Shown here: positions 18,929-27,967 of the stretch, piece after piece
Numbering within the stretch: the first letter of the stretch is position 1
Layout: every line of letters starts with the position of its first letter
Origin: Terrihalobacillus insolitus
GTDB taxonomy: Bacteria > Bacillota > Bacilli > Bacillales > Amphibacillaceae
Direction: 5' to 3'
Assembly: GCF_028416575.1 (NCBI RefSeq)
Contig: NZ_JAMQKB010000001.1
Span: 577,649-641,648 of the forward strand
DNA length: 64,000 bases
Notes under the pieces: generated by a model
Told to the model about the DNA's origin: nothing
The model's database searches: none
Seen by the model: only the letters and a program-made list of their open reading frames with translations
Position numbers and translations under genes: made by a program

Positions 18929-18997
18929 ACTTTTAAATAAAACGGGACCGTATGCTACAATAAATCGTAAATAAGCTGGGTGAATGGAGAGAATGTG

Positions 18998-19534
18998 ATG
19001 GGTGAAGAAGCAAAAATTTTAGGTAAGGAAAGAAGGTCCTTTATTTTGAACCTATTAAAGAATAGCACGGATCCGATCACAGGGGGCGAGCTTGCAACAA
19101 AAGCAAATGTGAGTCGACAAGTGATCGTCGGCGATATTTCCTTATTAAAAGCAAAAAATGAGCCGATTCTTGCAACTAGCCAGGGTTATATGTACATGGC
19201 ATCTTCGAATGAATCAAAGCAGATAGAGCGAACAATTGCATGCCAGCATACGCCTGAACAGACGGAGCAAGAGTTGCTTTTAATCGTTGATCAAGGTGCA
19301 ACTGTAAAAAGTGTTACGGTTGAACATCCTGTATATGGAGAATTTACAGCTTCGATTATGGTATCGAACCGAAGAGATGTGAAACAGTTTCTAGAAAAAG
19401 TAAAAGCTTCTAACGCATCTTTGCTGTCAGAGTTGACGGATGGCATACATCTGCACACGATTTCTGCAGAAAATGAAGCTGCCCTAAATGAAGCAATCGA
19501 GGCGTTGCGAGAAGCAGGGATAACATTGGAATAG
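18998..19534 (+). CDS. niaR: NiaR transcriptional repressor of NAD biosynthesis
   Basis: A 178-residue protein: an N-terminal winged helix-turn-helix (GGELATKANVSRQVIVGDIS near residue 28) and a C-terminal 3H domain whose conserved histidines are visible in VEHPVYGEF and in GIHLHTIS. NiaR (YrxA) binds nicotinate and represses nadBCA and nifS. I prefer the ATG at 18998 over the GTG at 18980 because it gives the usual N-terminus with GGAGAG before it. Confidence 0.94.
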   Translation: MGEEAKILGKERRSFILNLLKNSTDPITGGELATKANVSRQVIVGDISLLKAKNEPILATSQGYMYMASSNESKQIERTIACQHTPEQTEQELLLIVDQGATVKSVTVEHPVYGEFTASIMVSNRRDVKQFLEKVKASNASLLSELTDGIHLHTISAENEAALNEAIEALREAGITLE

Positions 19535-19721
19535 ATAGAAGGAAATCGACTAATTACGAAAAATACGTTGGTACATTTCATACAGCGTAGTACGTACTGG
19601 GTATTGATAGGATTCTTTTAACAGGTCCAAGACAGGCGATGAGGAAAATTTCCATGGAAACATGATTCGTTTGAAGATGGTATAATAAAGAAAATCAGTC
19701 TTTGGAATGGAAGTGATAGCC

Positions 19722-20300
19722 ATGCCATTACCGAAAGAAAACCAAATTTATACGTACGGTGATTATTTGTCTTGGCCAGAGGAAGAAAGGGTAGAAATAA
19801 TCGATGGTGTTCCGTACTTCCAATCAGCCCCCTCTAGAATCCATCAAAAAACTTTGTCCGAGTTACATCGTCAGATTGCGAACTACTTGGTAGACAAGGA
19901 GTGTGAGGTTTACCCTGCACCTTTTCATGTTTTGTTAAGTATCGAGGATGATGTCGATACCGAAGAGGAAAGAAGGAACGTTTTTGAACCAGATATAACA
20001 ATAGTCTGTGATACCTCAAAACTGGATGACCATGGCTGTAAGGGCAGTCCTGATATGGTAATCGAGATCATTTCACCTTCTACGGCTAGAAAAGATAAGA
20101 TAGAGAAATTCAATAAATACGAACAAGCAGGTGTAAAAGAGTACTGGATCGTGGAACCACAAGAAAAGATTGTAAGTGTGTTCACACTCCAGAAAAACAA
20201 TAAATATGGTCGTCCTGATATGTATGCGGAAGAAGATATCGTTCACGTCTCTATTTTTGATGATTTGGCCATAGATCTGAAGCTAACATTTAACTATTAA
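19722..20300 (+). CDS. Uma2-family (DUF820) endonuclease-fold protein
   Basis: A 192-residue protein with the Uma2 PD-(D/E)XK-like pattern: YTYGDYLSWPEEERVEIIDG near the start, FEPDITIV near residue 88, GSPDMVIEIISPST near 106, and KEYWIVEP near 138. Family members are common, often multicopy accessory genes of unknown biological role. The start at the ATG at 19722 follows GGAAGTGAT; a longer frame begins 15 bases earlier. Confidence 0.85.
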   Translation: MPLPKENQIYTYGDYLSWPEEERVEIIDGVPYFQSAPSRIHQKTLSELHRQIANYLVDKECEVYPAPFHVLLSIEDDVDTEEERRNVFEPDITIVCDTSKLDDHGCKGSPDMVIEIISPSTARKDKIEKFNKYEQAGVKEYWIVEPQEKIVSVFTLQKNNKYGRPDMYAEEDIVHVSIFDDLAIDLKLTFNY

Positions 20301-20440
20301 TCAAATAACGCTTCTTGTATCCAAACGCATATCAAATGTCTTCTTCGTGAACTCTGCAATTTAATCAAGAAAAAGCACCCTACGATGGTCATTGAGATTT
20401 CACCTCTCTTATTCACTAAAGAAAACAATTATGGAATAAT

Positions 20441-20474
20441 AGGGCTTAGAGATGTTTTTCTCTAAGCCCTTTTA
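20441..20474 (+). terminator. intrinsic terminator after the Uma2 gene
   Basis: GGGCTTAGAG and CTCTAAGCCC form a 10-base-pair stem followed by TTTT. Confidence 0.85.
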
Positions 20475-20476
20475 AG

Positions 20477-20617
20477 AGGATGTTCAAAAAGTCACCAAAT
20501 GATAAGCGCCGCTTCTGCTTGCCCACAACGGGCTAATCCGGCGTTTGACACAGGACGTGTCAGACGTTAGCTGGGCTTCGTTGGCTTTTTTCCGTTTCTC
20601 ACGTATTAAAATTCATA
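20477..20617. repeat. MITE-like repeat M, copy 3 (one end missing)
   Basis: Starts GGATGTTCAAAAAGTCACC with ATGATAAGCGCCGC and an internal ACACAGGACGTGT palindrome. The opposite terminal repeat is not found, so the element is truncated. Confidence 0.65.
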
Positions 20618-20634
20618 AAAGCATGGGTTTACCT

Positions 20635-21110
20635 TTAAAAAAGGATATTCTTTACTTGATTCACTTTCAAATTAACTTCTACTTTATCGTTGTCAACATG
20701 AACAGAACTTTTGGGTTCTTCATTTAAGTTTGCTAGTTGTGCTTGATTAATAGAACGACCAAACTCATATTGAGCTGTTTTTTCCGTATCAGTTGGATTA
20801 TAGAAACGAAGTAGAAATTGATCTCCATCTTCAGCTTTTTTTAGGGTACTTAAAACAACATTAGTATTTGTTTCCTTTAAGAAGCTGTATTCTAATGGTG
20901 TTTTAACATCTGCTCTGTTTAGTTTCATCGCATCATGCGGAATTTTATTATAAATCTGAACAGGTGTGAGATAATAAAGTAATTCTTTTCCTAATCCTAA
21001 TACTCTATAATTTTTATCAATTAGTAATTCACAAACAAATAAGCTTATACGAGTATCAGTAAATCCTCTTATATAGCCAACTAGTCCTTGTTTCCCCTGG
21101 GCTAATGATT
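20635..21110 (-). pseudogene. chimeric remnant: GNAT fragment joined to a GH38 C-terminus
   Basis: Minus-strand translation from about 21110 gives VGYIRGFTDTRISLFVCELL and IDKNYRVLGLGKELLYYL, the core of a GNAT acetyltransferase. It runs directly into VQIYNKIPHDAMKLN and FLLRFYNPTDTEKTAQYEF, the C-terminal beta domain of a family 38 alpha-mannosidase. The two halves come from unrelated genes and neither is complete, so this is a deletion fusion. Confidence 0.55.
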
Positions 21111-21189
21111 AATCGAATGTGCTGCAAAATTAGAGGGGATATAATTATTGACATTGCATATAATATAATCTATACTGCAGTTAGATAAT

Positions 21190-21240
21190 AAAAAGGGCTA
21201 ATGGCAATCGATTAAGTTCGGTTAGGCGTTAGTCCTTTTT
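21190..21240 (-). terminator. terminator of the SIR2-like gene
   Basis: AAAAGGGCTAA and TTAGTCCTTTTT can pair around a ~28-base loop that holds smaller complementarity. It overlaps the end of the gene. Confidence 0.5.
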
Positions 21241-22830
21241 GTTTACCAATAAATCATAAATTAAAAGTAGTCTACGCATTGCTGATGAAATCGTTAATTT
21301 CCCTTCCTTTTTTAAATTTACAACCTCTTTTTCTATATAATGAGCTACTTCATTTTCATCCAACTTTGTTATGTTATATGAAATTACATCTCTTTCTTTA
21401 TCCTTTTTCCACTTTTCCGCTTTAATGGCATCTAAAGAGTTCTTAACAATTTTATTAGACTTATTTATTGTATTTACCACGGTTGTTAAGTCGGTACACG
21501 ATGCAATTCGCTGCTTAATTTTTTCCTTTTCAGATGGGTTAAGATTGGTATTATCCAAATTAACACCTGAAATATATTTAAAAAATGGTATTCTTGATCT
21601 ACTGTTTTGTGAAGCAACAAATCTAAGAGCAATGTCAGTGTGGATTTCATTTTTATTTAAAATATAATCATATACATACGACATAATATCAGGCATTCTG
21701 AAAATATTAGCTGTGTCCCCTAAAGCAACGACAATTCTTTCGTCACCTATCCTACTTTCGATTTCATTTAGCTGTTGAGGGGCAATAAGTAAAGTATTAA
21801 GGCTCCCTTTCTTACCGTTGTCTACAACTAACTTTTTTATGATGTGTTGATATCTCCTTACTTCTGAGGGAGCAACCCCTTGATTTATATTAATTAATTT
21901 TTGATATATTTTTGGGAAGTTACCAGTCTTAATAAGTGTGTATTCGCATTCTAGTTCACTATCATAAATGTTTTGCTCAATAATCGCATCATTGCCTTCA
22001 TCATACTCCACTATAATTATCCTAGAACCCATATCACTTACATCTTTAGGGGTTAGCGAAGATGAAAAGTCCTTTATTATGTTTCTAACATTCATATCAG
22101 TTAATGAGTAACCCATAAAAATTATTGGTGAATTAATAAGTAATGAAATAATCTTAGCGCTTATCAGAACCGAGTTTTTATTAAATTTATCATAATCCTC
22201 TTCATCAATAATAATTGATGAAGGAGATTCAATACTCCCGTGTATTTTATACAGTTCAGCCCAACCATATGTTTGTTCAAAAAATCCCCTTTGTCCTATA
22301 TACTTTTTTATTTTATTAGGATTATCATCATTGAAGGCATCCTCGATTAGAGTATCATAATTGGTCGTTAGTATTATCTGGGATTTGTTTAATACCTTCT
22401 TAAACAAATCAAACTCCTCATGCATTTCAGTTTTGACTTTATACTCATTAAAGACATTCGAAATGGCTTTTTTAAATGGGGGTATCTTGGTTTTAAATGC
22501 ATTTTTTTGCGAAAAATTTCCAATGGATATTTTCTCAGCGAAAAATAATTCATTAAACATATTGGCAATTTGTGTACCCGCCTTTATATTCGTTAAATAA
22601 TCTATTTCACTTTCAAGCATCGATGGGTTTTCTCTTAAAAGTTCTTGCCTAATGCTATTTAAAAAGGAATAAAAACTTCTATCATTATTGACCTGTTTCC
22701 AATACATTTCTAAAAGTCCTTCCCAACTTGGGAAATCTTCTAAATAACGCTTTGGTATGCCTGAACCAATAAATATCATTGGATATTCATTTTTATCAAT
22801 TAGATTATTTAAGACAGTTGTATTAGGCAC
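21229..22830 (-). CDS. SIR2-like domain protein, candidate single-gene defence NADase
   Basis: A 533-residue protein. The N-terminal half is a SIR2-like fold: PMIFIGSGIPKRYLEDFPSW near residue 17, ILTTNYDTLIEDAF near 152, YKIHGSIESPSSIIID near 193 and SPIIFMGYSLTDMNVRNII near 233. The C-terminal half has no recognised domain. Proteins of this type in several phage-defence systems degrade NAD when triggered; defence is inference here. The start is GTG with AAAGGGGG nine bases before it. It stands alone, flanked by dead genes and repeats, which suggests horizontal acquisition. Confidence 0.75.
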   Translation of the reverse strand: MPNTTVLNNLIDKNEYPMIFIGSGIPKRYLEDFPSWEGLLEMYWKQVNNDRSFYSFLNSIRQELLRENPSMLESEIDYLTNIKAGTQIANMFNELFFAEKISIGNFSQKNAFKTKIPPFKKAISNVFNEYKVKTEMHEEFDLFKKVLNKSQIILTTNYDTLIEDAFNDDNPNKIKKYIGQRGFFEQTYGWAELYKIHGSIESPSSIIIDEEDYDKFNKNSVLISAKIISLLINSPIIFMGYSLTDMNVRNIIKDFSSSLTPKDVSDMGSRIIIVEYDEGNDAIIEQNIYDSELECEYTLIKTGNFPKIYQKLININQGVAPSEVRRYQHIIKKLVVDNGKKGSLNTLLIAPQQLNEIESRIGDERIVVALGDTANIFRMPDIMSYVYDYILNKNEIHTDIALRFVASQNSRSRIPFFKYISGVNLDNTNLNPSEKEKIKQRIASCTDLTTVVNTINKSNKIVKNSLDAIKAEKWKKDKERDVISYNITKLDENEVAHYIEKEVVNLKKEGKLTISSAMRRLLLIYDLLVNKKD

Positions 22831-22974
22831 GGTAAATACCCCCTTTTCATTAATAATTTATTCATTTTATATTTGATTTTCTTAATTATTACAAAAAAAG
22901 GAGCCATCTGCAATACAACAAGAAAATTGTATGTGTCAAGTTTTTCTCGTTGTAGGTACAATACCAATATTTCC

Positions 22975-23275
22975 AGAACTCTATTTTTGTACGCTTTTCC
23001 GAACCTACCGCGCTTCGCCCGATGGATGGACGTGTTGGCTGACGTAGGATCTGTGCCATTCGCACTGTCTGTTCCACGCTACGTTGTTTCCTTTTACTTC
23101 TCTTTTGATGCTTAAGATACACATTCCGTAACGTTCCATTTAAAATGCCTTGGATAACCTTCACCATTCCTTCTCCGCCTGCCTGACTCCTATGCTTCCC
23201 TCTTTTTTTCATACGGAAAGAGACATGCCGTTGATTGGATTCCATCGCTCCTAAACTCCGAGCACCTTCTGAACT
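22975..23275 (-). pseudogene. ISLre2 (UPF0236) transposase C-terminal fragment
   Basis: The minus-strand frame reads GARSLGAMESNQRHVSFRMK, then SQAGGEGMVKVIQGILNGTL and KRKQRSVEQTVRMAQILRQ, a typical ISLre2/UPF0236 C-terminus. The N-terminal three quarters are missing and a G palindrome abuts the break. Confidence 0.75.
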
Positions 23276-23327
23276 AAAGGGGTCAGGCACCGCAAAAAGA
23301 CATATGTCCATTTGTGGACCCCTTTAC
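23276..23327. repeat. dispersed palindrome G, copy 2 (one arm shortened)
   Basis: AAAGGGGTCAGGCACCGC, then GACATATGTCC, then TGTGGACCCCTTTAC; the TGCCTG part of the second arm is deleted. Confidence 0.8.
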
Positions 23328-23334
23328 AAATAAA

Positions 23335-23838
23335 TCAAAATAGAAATAAAACCATATGTTCTTCATCATAATATGTATTATCAAATTTCAATGCTCTTTT
23401 CTCTTTTCCAAATACCTCAAACCCACAAGAAGAATACAATTTCTTAGCAGGAACATTAGTTGTTACAACAGTTAAATAAATTTGTTCAATACCATCTATG
23501 TTTTTTACTTTTTCAATTACACTAGAAACTAGAGCCTTTCCAATTCCATTGCCTCGTTTTTCTGGTTTAATATACATCGCTACAATATTTGCTCTATGTC
23601 TCAACTTATAAAGTTGTTCCTTTACTAAAGTAACGACACCAACAAGTTGTGAGTCTTCAAAAGCACCAAAAGTAAATGTGTTTGTTGGTGCATTAAACCT
23701 ATTTTTATACTTTTCTGCTGTCTGATTTTTCTCTTCTTCATAGCTTGATGCAAAAGCATATGGGCTATCTTTGAGTGCTTCAAGCCTTATAGAAAGATAC
23801 TCTTCAGCATCAGTTGGATTTAATTGTCGTATTTCCAT
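23335..23838 (-). CDS. GNAT-family N-acetyltransferase
   Basis: A 167-residue acetyl-CoA-dependent acetyltransferase. The acetyl-CoA binding motif is visible as YIKPEKRGNGIGKALVSSV near residue 95, followed by IYLTVVTTNVPAKKLYSSCG, the typical motif B. The start is the ATG at 23838 with GGAGAGA before it; the longer open frame upstream runs into the G palindrome. The acceptor is unknown. Confidence 0.87.
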   Translation of the reverse strand: MEIRQLNPTDAEEYLSIRLEALKDSPYAFASSYEEEKNQTAEKYKNRFNAPTNTFTFGAFEDSQLVGVVTLVKEQLYKLRHRANIVAMYIKPEKRGNGIGKALVSSVIEKVKNIDGIEQIYLTVVTTNVPAKKLYSSCGFEVFGKEKRALKFDNTYYDEEHMVLFLF

Positions 23839-23910
23839 TTTTATCTCTCCTAAGCACCGTAATATTGCCTTGATTATACCCTGAATTCCCGGAAAATTAT
23901 ACCTACAACT

Positions 23911-23968
23911 AAAGGGGTCAGGCACCGCAAAAAGACATATGTCCATTTGTGGTGCCTGACCCCTTTAC
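23911..23968. repeat. dispersed palindrome G, copy 3
   Basis: AAAGGGGTCAGGCACCGC ... GGTGCCTGACCCCTTT with perfect 16-base arms and an inner GACATATGTC palindrome. It lies between the GNAT and OpuAC genes and could act as a bidirectional hairpin. Confidence 0.85.
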
Positions 23969-23976
23969 TAATATGA

Positions 23977-24864
23977 TTATTTCCCAATCATCTGATCAAC
24001 TTTTTCGCGATTATTTTCAATCCAATCAGCTGCTAACTCTTCAAATGATGTGCCGTTTTCTTCGTTCGCCAAAATCATTGCTTCTACATCATCGATGGAA
24101 ATGCTCCAATTAGATAGAATCTCATATGCTTCTGGTTGTGCTTCTTCAATTCCTTTATAAGACAATACATAAACGTTATCTGGTTTAAAGTATTCTTCTT
24201 GTCCCTCTAAAAATTTCAAATCGTTACGTGCGAATATAGAGTGTGGTCTCCAAGCTGTGAATACAACAGGCTCTTGATCTGCGATTTTAGCTTGTGCAAC
24301 GGAAATCATCGCACCTTCACTGGAAGGCTTTAAATCAAAGTCCTCTAGCTTCTCACCTTCTATTAAATCTTTTGAGACTTCCACAATCCCCGCACCTTCA
24401 GCAATAGTAAGAATTTCTTCATTATATTTCTCTGCATTTGCTTTTAATTCCTCAATAGAGTTTTCTTCGACATAAGAAGGTACTACCCAACCAAGCTTTG
24501 CATTTTCATAACTGGTTGCTACCTTCACTAAATCATTCTTAAACTCTTCCCATCTAGGAGCTTCTGTATATGGTAACCAAGCATCCATAAAGAAGTCAAT
24601 ATCTTTATTTCTCATGCCATCCCAAATAATTGGTTGGGAAACCTGTTGTACTTCAACTTCGAAGCCTTGTTCTTCTAAAATTTGTTTTGCAATTTGTGTT
24701 GGTGGTGCAGTACTTGTCCAAGGGGTTTGTCCAAATACAATCGTTCCTTTTTCTTCTTTCCCATTTCCTTCCTTATTTGACTCATTGTTTTCCTCTTCGC
24801 CATTGCCACAAGCAGCTAGCGTTACTAAAGCAATTGTAATAAAAAATAGTAAAAACTTTCTCAT
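23977..24864 (-). CDS. glycine betaine/quaternary amine-binding lipoprotein (OpuAC-like)
   Basis: A 295-residue solute-binding protein with a lipoprotein signal peptide (lipobox LAACGNG, Cys at residue 19). The OpuAC-type domain carries aromatic residues typical of a quaternary-ammonium box: TPWTSTAPP near 47, DAWLPYTEAPRW near 93 and AWRPHSIFARND near 205. No permease or ATPase gene is next to it, so it may deliver its ligand to a transporter encoded elsewhere. It is the third gene after a GbsR-type regulator and an isochorismatase-like hydrolase, which suggests that the ligand is a quaternary amine used as nutrient or osmolyte. Confidence 0.88.
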   Translation of the reverse strand: MRKFLLFFITIALVTLAACGNGEEENNESNKEGNGKEEKGTIVFGQTPWTSTAPPTQIAKQILEEQGFEVEVQQVSQPIIWDGMRNKDIDFFMDAWLPYTEAPRWEEFKNDLVKVATSYENAKLGWVVPSYVEENSIEELKANAEKYNEEILTIAEGAGIVEVSKDLIEGEKLEDFDLKPSSEGAMISVAQAKIADQEPVVFTAWRPHSIFARNDLKFLEGQEEYFKPDNVYVLSYKGIEEAQPEAYEILSNWSISIDDVEAMILANEENGTSFEELAADWIENNREKVDQMIGK

Positions 24865-24880
24865 AACGACTGTCTCCTTT

Positions 24881-25534
24881 TTAGTTTAATTTATTAAATA
24901 TCTCTCTCATATTTTCTGGAGTATAATTTAGAGAATCCACTTCACCTGGTTCCCATGCATGGTATTCTTTTCCATTAATACGTTTGAGGATGTTTGCTGT
25001 ATCATACATTTTCAAGGTGTACACCCAGTTTGCTATCATCATAAGTGATGACATATGGGATCCTTCGTTGGAAGCTCCACATATGTCTTTAACGAGATGG
25101 ACATTATAATCCCTGAAATAAGCATCAAATACAGAGGTTAGTAGGCAACCATCTGTTACGACTCCACCAATGACCACATTTTCTACATTTAGGCTCCTAA
25201 GTGTAAGATCCAAACTCGTTTCATGAAAAGCACTCCAACGATATTTATCAATTACGATGTCAGTCTCTTGTGGTTTTATCTCATCAAAAATTTCGATGCT
25301 TTCGGTAGCTGCGTTGTAAAAAAACGGTTTTCCATCATCGTTTAAAGGCTCCCCTTTAGAAAGACCAACACCATCAGCACGGTTGATTTGACGAGTATAA
25401 ATAATAGGAATGTTTTTTTCCCTAAATCCGTCAATTAGTATTTTTGCGTTTGAAATTACTTGATCCATTTGGAGTCCAAAATTACTTTCCTTTTGAAGGT
25501 CAATAAGGACCAAAGCTGTGTTTTGTTTGTTCAT
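24881..25534 (-). CDS. isochorismatase-family cysteine hydrolase
   Basis: A 217-residue hydrolase of the isochorismatase/nicotinamidase superfamily: ALVLIDLQKESNFG near residue 8 (catalytic Asp), a central Lys near 100 in DIVIDKYRWSAF, and the catalytic Cys in GGVVTDGCLLTSVFDA near 128. Relatives hydrolyse amides such as N-carbamoylsarcosine or nicotinamide. It lies between a GbsR-like regulator and an OpuAC-like binding protein with short gaps, so it likely acts on the imported amine derivative. Confidence 0.87.
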   Translation of the reverse strand: MNKQNTALVLIDLQKESNFGLQMDQVISNAKILIDGFREKNIPIIYTRQINRADGVGLSKGEPLNDDGKPFFYNAATESIEIFDEIKPQETDIVIDKYRWSAFHETSLDLTLRSLNVENVVIGGVVTDGCLLTSVFDAYFRDYNVHLVKDICGASNEGSHMSSLMMIANWVYTLKMYDTANILKRINGKEYHAWEPGEVDSLNYTPENMREIFNKLN

Positions 25535-25545
25535 GTCATGTCTCC

Positions 25546-26106
25546 TTATTCTTCAGTTGTTTTAGGTAAATACTTAAATATCTCTCCAGATTCCATTGCG
25601 TTTGCAAGCTGTAACGTCCAATCAAAATACTTGTGAGAATCTTTAATGAGAGCAAGATCTTTGTTCGCCGCATCTTTTACGTGTTGATCAGTTGTGTGAT
25701 TTGCAATATCTATCAAAGTAGGCTCTACCTGTTCTGCAGCTTTCATGATCAAACTGCGTTCTTGGCGTATTTTCTTTATAAAGAACGTAATAAAGTTCCG
25801 TAAATAATCCTTCTCTGCTATATAGTGATCTTTTCTATCGCCTTTCTTCCAAACCTTTGTGATCATTTCTGTTTCTAATAGTTCGCGTATTCCATTACTT
25901 ACGCTCCCTTTACTCATTGCTACTTGTTCTTTAATTTCATCAAGTGTCAATGGTTCAGAGGAAAAATAAAGAACTCCATAAATCCGACCTACAGAGGGAG
26001 TCACTCCATAAATCACCATAGATTGTGCAATCGCGCTAATCATTATGTCTCTTGCCTGCTCAATGGATTCATGTTCATTGATCAACTGCATCACCCTTTT
26101 GTTCAT
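25546..26106 (-). CDS. GbsR/MarR-type transcriptional regulator
   Basis: A 186-residue winged-helix protein of the GbsR family: GRIYGVLYFSSEPLTLDEIK near residue 40 and VAMSKGSVSNGIRELLETEM as the recognition region, then a helical C-terminus. GbsR proteins sense choline or related compounds and control compatible-solute genes. The direct repeat AATTGAAC at 26120 and 26147 just upstream may be its operator. No clear ribosome binding site precedes the ATG. Confidence 0.85.
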   Translation of the reverse strand: MNKRVMQLINEHESIEQARDIMISAIAQSMVIYGVTPSVGRIYGVLYFSSEPLTLDEIKEQVAMSKGSVSNGIRELLETEMITKVWKKGDRKDHYIAEKDYLRNFITFFIKKIRQERSLIMKAAEQVEPTLIDIANHTTDQHVKDAANKDLALIKDSHKYFDWTLQLANAMESGEIFKYLPKTTEE

Positions 26107-26221
26107 TTTATATAATTTAAATTGAACACATTAAATATATTATAATAATTGAACTAAAAAAACAAGGCATAAATGTAAGGATCAGTTGTAGAATGTGTCG
26201 TTTATTTATAAATACGTAACT

Positions 26222-26275
26222 AAAGGGGTCAGGCACCGCAAAAAGACATATGTCCATTTGTGGTGCCTGACCCCT
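26222..26275. repeat. dispersed palindrome G, copy 4
   Basis: AAAGGGGTCAGGCACCGC ... GGTGCCTGACCCCTT, nearly identical to copy 3. Confidence 0.85.
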
Positions 26276-26406
26276 TGTGATCTGCTATCTCTTTCCGGTC
26301 GCTCGGACGACGTACCTGTCCCTCACTGCGGTGATCAAGCGGTACTGGAACTAATGGTAAAAAGATATCAAACCTATCCAATAGCGGACCTGAAATCCAT
26401 CTATTA

Positions 26407-26534
26407 GAGGTTGTTCAAAAAGTTACCAAATGATAAGCGGCGCATCTCTGGCCCACACGATGTGTGTCATGCAGGCGTTGCCACAGGACGTGGCGACATT
26501 AGTCGACCTTCTAATTTGCCGACTTTTTGAACAC
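26407..26534. repeat. MITE-like repeat M, copy 4
   Basis: Starts GAGGTTGTTCAAAAAGTTACC with ATGATAAGCGGCGCATC (quoted in parts) and ends GCCGACTTTTTGAACAC. Complete with both terminal repeats, 30 bases downstream of the aminotransferase stop. Confidence 0.82.
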
Positions 26535-26564
26535 ATACTATTATATTTTTGAACGCCTTTCTCA

Positions 26565-27719
26565 CTACATGTACTTGGCAAGTGCAGCGATAGCCTTACG
26601 AATGTCTTCCTCTGTGTTATAAAAATGCGGTGCAATTCGGATGACATCATTTCGGGCAGATACGATAATGCCTTCTCCCCTTAATTTCCCTTCCACTTCC
26701 GGTGCATTTACCACATAGATGGCTGTGTTTGAACCCTTTTTCGTAACATCTTTTGGACTTTTAACCGTTAGCCCCCTTTCTTCTGCCACAGAAATTGTCA
26801 GTCGCGATAGTTCTTGAAGATATTGCTCGATGCCTTTACTATCCCATTGATTGAGTATTTTTAATGCTGCTTCTGCAGCAAATCCATTAATCATTGGAAA
26901 AGTTCCTGAGTCAAAGCGCTTCGCATGTTCAGCGTAATCTACATTTTTAATATCAAAGGCAAACGGATTACTTTGCCCAAACCATCCCGTAATTTTCGGT
27001 GTTAATGTTTCAGCAATCTCTTTTTTTACGTACAAAAAGGCAATCCCTGGAATTCCTAATGCATATTTCTGTAACCCAGCAGCAAGCATATCGATATCCG
27101 TTGCTTTGACATCAATTTCACATTGTCCTAAGGATTGATAAGCATCGACAAATAAATAACTGCCTCTTTCATGAACAATATTGGCTACCTTTTTTAAGTC
27201 CTGCTTATACCCGTCATAAAACGAAACATGAGAAGTGCTGACAAGCAATGTTTCCTCATCGACCACCTGTTCATAATCTTCCAGATTGGTGAAATTGCTT
27301 TCGTTTTTGTTAATAAATTGAACATTGTAATGATCACGATGAGATAACCAAATATGACCTACCGTTGGAAAGTCAAAATCGGTAACGAATACTTTATTTT
27401 TTTTCTGATTAATAAAACTTGTTGCGACAGTTGATACAGCATGTGATACACTAGATACAATAGCTACTTCGCTTACATCGGCATTAATCATTTTGGCAAA
27501 TTCCAAGCGGGCATTTTCACATGCTTTCATCCACCCTTCCCAATTCATGCCCTGTTCTTCCCAAGACTGAACATAACGATTAATCGATGCTTTAACATCT
27601 ACATGAAGGGCACTTTGTGAACAACTAGAAAGCTGGATCTTTTCCTGTAAAATTGGAAAACCCTCACGAATCTTACTTACATCTAGAATTTGACTTACAT
27701 CATTAATCAAATCGATCAT
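26565..27719 (-). CDS. class V aminotransferase (cysteine desulfurase/selenocysteine lyase-like)
   Basis: A PLP-dependent fold-type I enzyme of about 384 residues. Visible blocks are EVAIVSSVSHAVSTVATSF, the Asp-containing YLFVDAYQSLGQCEIDV near residue 195, and the PLP lysine in LAAGLQKYALGIPGIAFLY near residue 225. No obvious reactive Cys loop like that of NifS is present, so sulfur release is not assured. The ATG at 27719 has AAAGAAAGG directly before it; a TTG at 27743 is an alternative. Isolated between repeat M4 and a toxin locus. Confidence 0.82.
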   Translation of the reverse strand: MIDLINDVSQILDVSKIREGFPILQEKIQLSSCSQSALHVDVKASINRYVQSWEEQGMNWEGWMKACENARLEFAKMINADVSEVAIVSSVSHAVSTVATSFINQKKNKVFVTDFDFPTVGHIWLSHRDHYNVQFINKNESNFTNLEDYEQVVDEETLLVSTSHVSFYDGYKQDLKKVANIVHERGSYLFVDAYQSLGQCEIDVKATDIDMLAAGLQKYALGIPGIAFLYVKKEIAETLTPKITGWFGQSNPFAFDIKNVDYAEHAKRFDSGTFPMINGFAAEAALKILNQWDSKGIEQYLQELSRLTISVAEERGLTVKSPKDVTKKGSNTAIYVVNAPEVEGKLRGEGIIVSARNDVIRIAPHFYNTEEDIRKAIAALAKYM

Positions 27720-27967
27720 CCTTTCTTTATTGGAGGCTATCAAACGATGAATATAGTACCGGAGACGACTTCACCTTGGCTTGATCATTTAGCTTTTTAA
27801 TTTCTTCATCAGCTTGCTCGGTAGCTTGCTCGGTAGCTTGCTTGGAAGACTGGGAAACTAGTGGGATAATTGTCTTATAGCAAGGGTCTGACCTTAATAC
27901 ACATGTCCCTTTTTTCAAACTGGCACTTAATACCTTTCCCGTACCAAAAGTTATAAGAAGTAACCGT

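Noticed and set aside
22889..23311. 140-codon minus-strand frame starting inside a G palindrome
   Set aside because: The first residues are translated repeat; the rest is an ISLre2 C-terminus followed by unrelated sequence, so it is recorded as a pseudogene.
23839..23946. Long N-terminal extension of the GNAT gene
   Set aside because: It would translate the G palindrome; the ATG at 23838 has a proper ribosome binding site.
27727..27918. 63-codon minus-strand frame with a short Q-A-T-E repeat
   Set aside because: Overlaps the aminotransferase start region and contains a dispersed repeat fragment; no ribosome binding site. The GCTTGCTCGGTA repetition is a minor local duplication.
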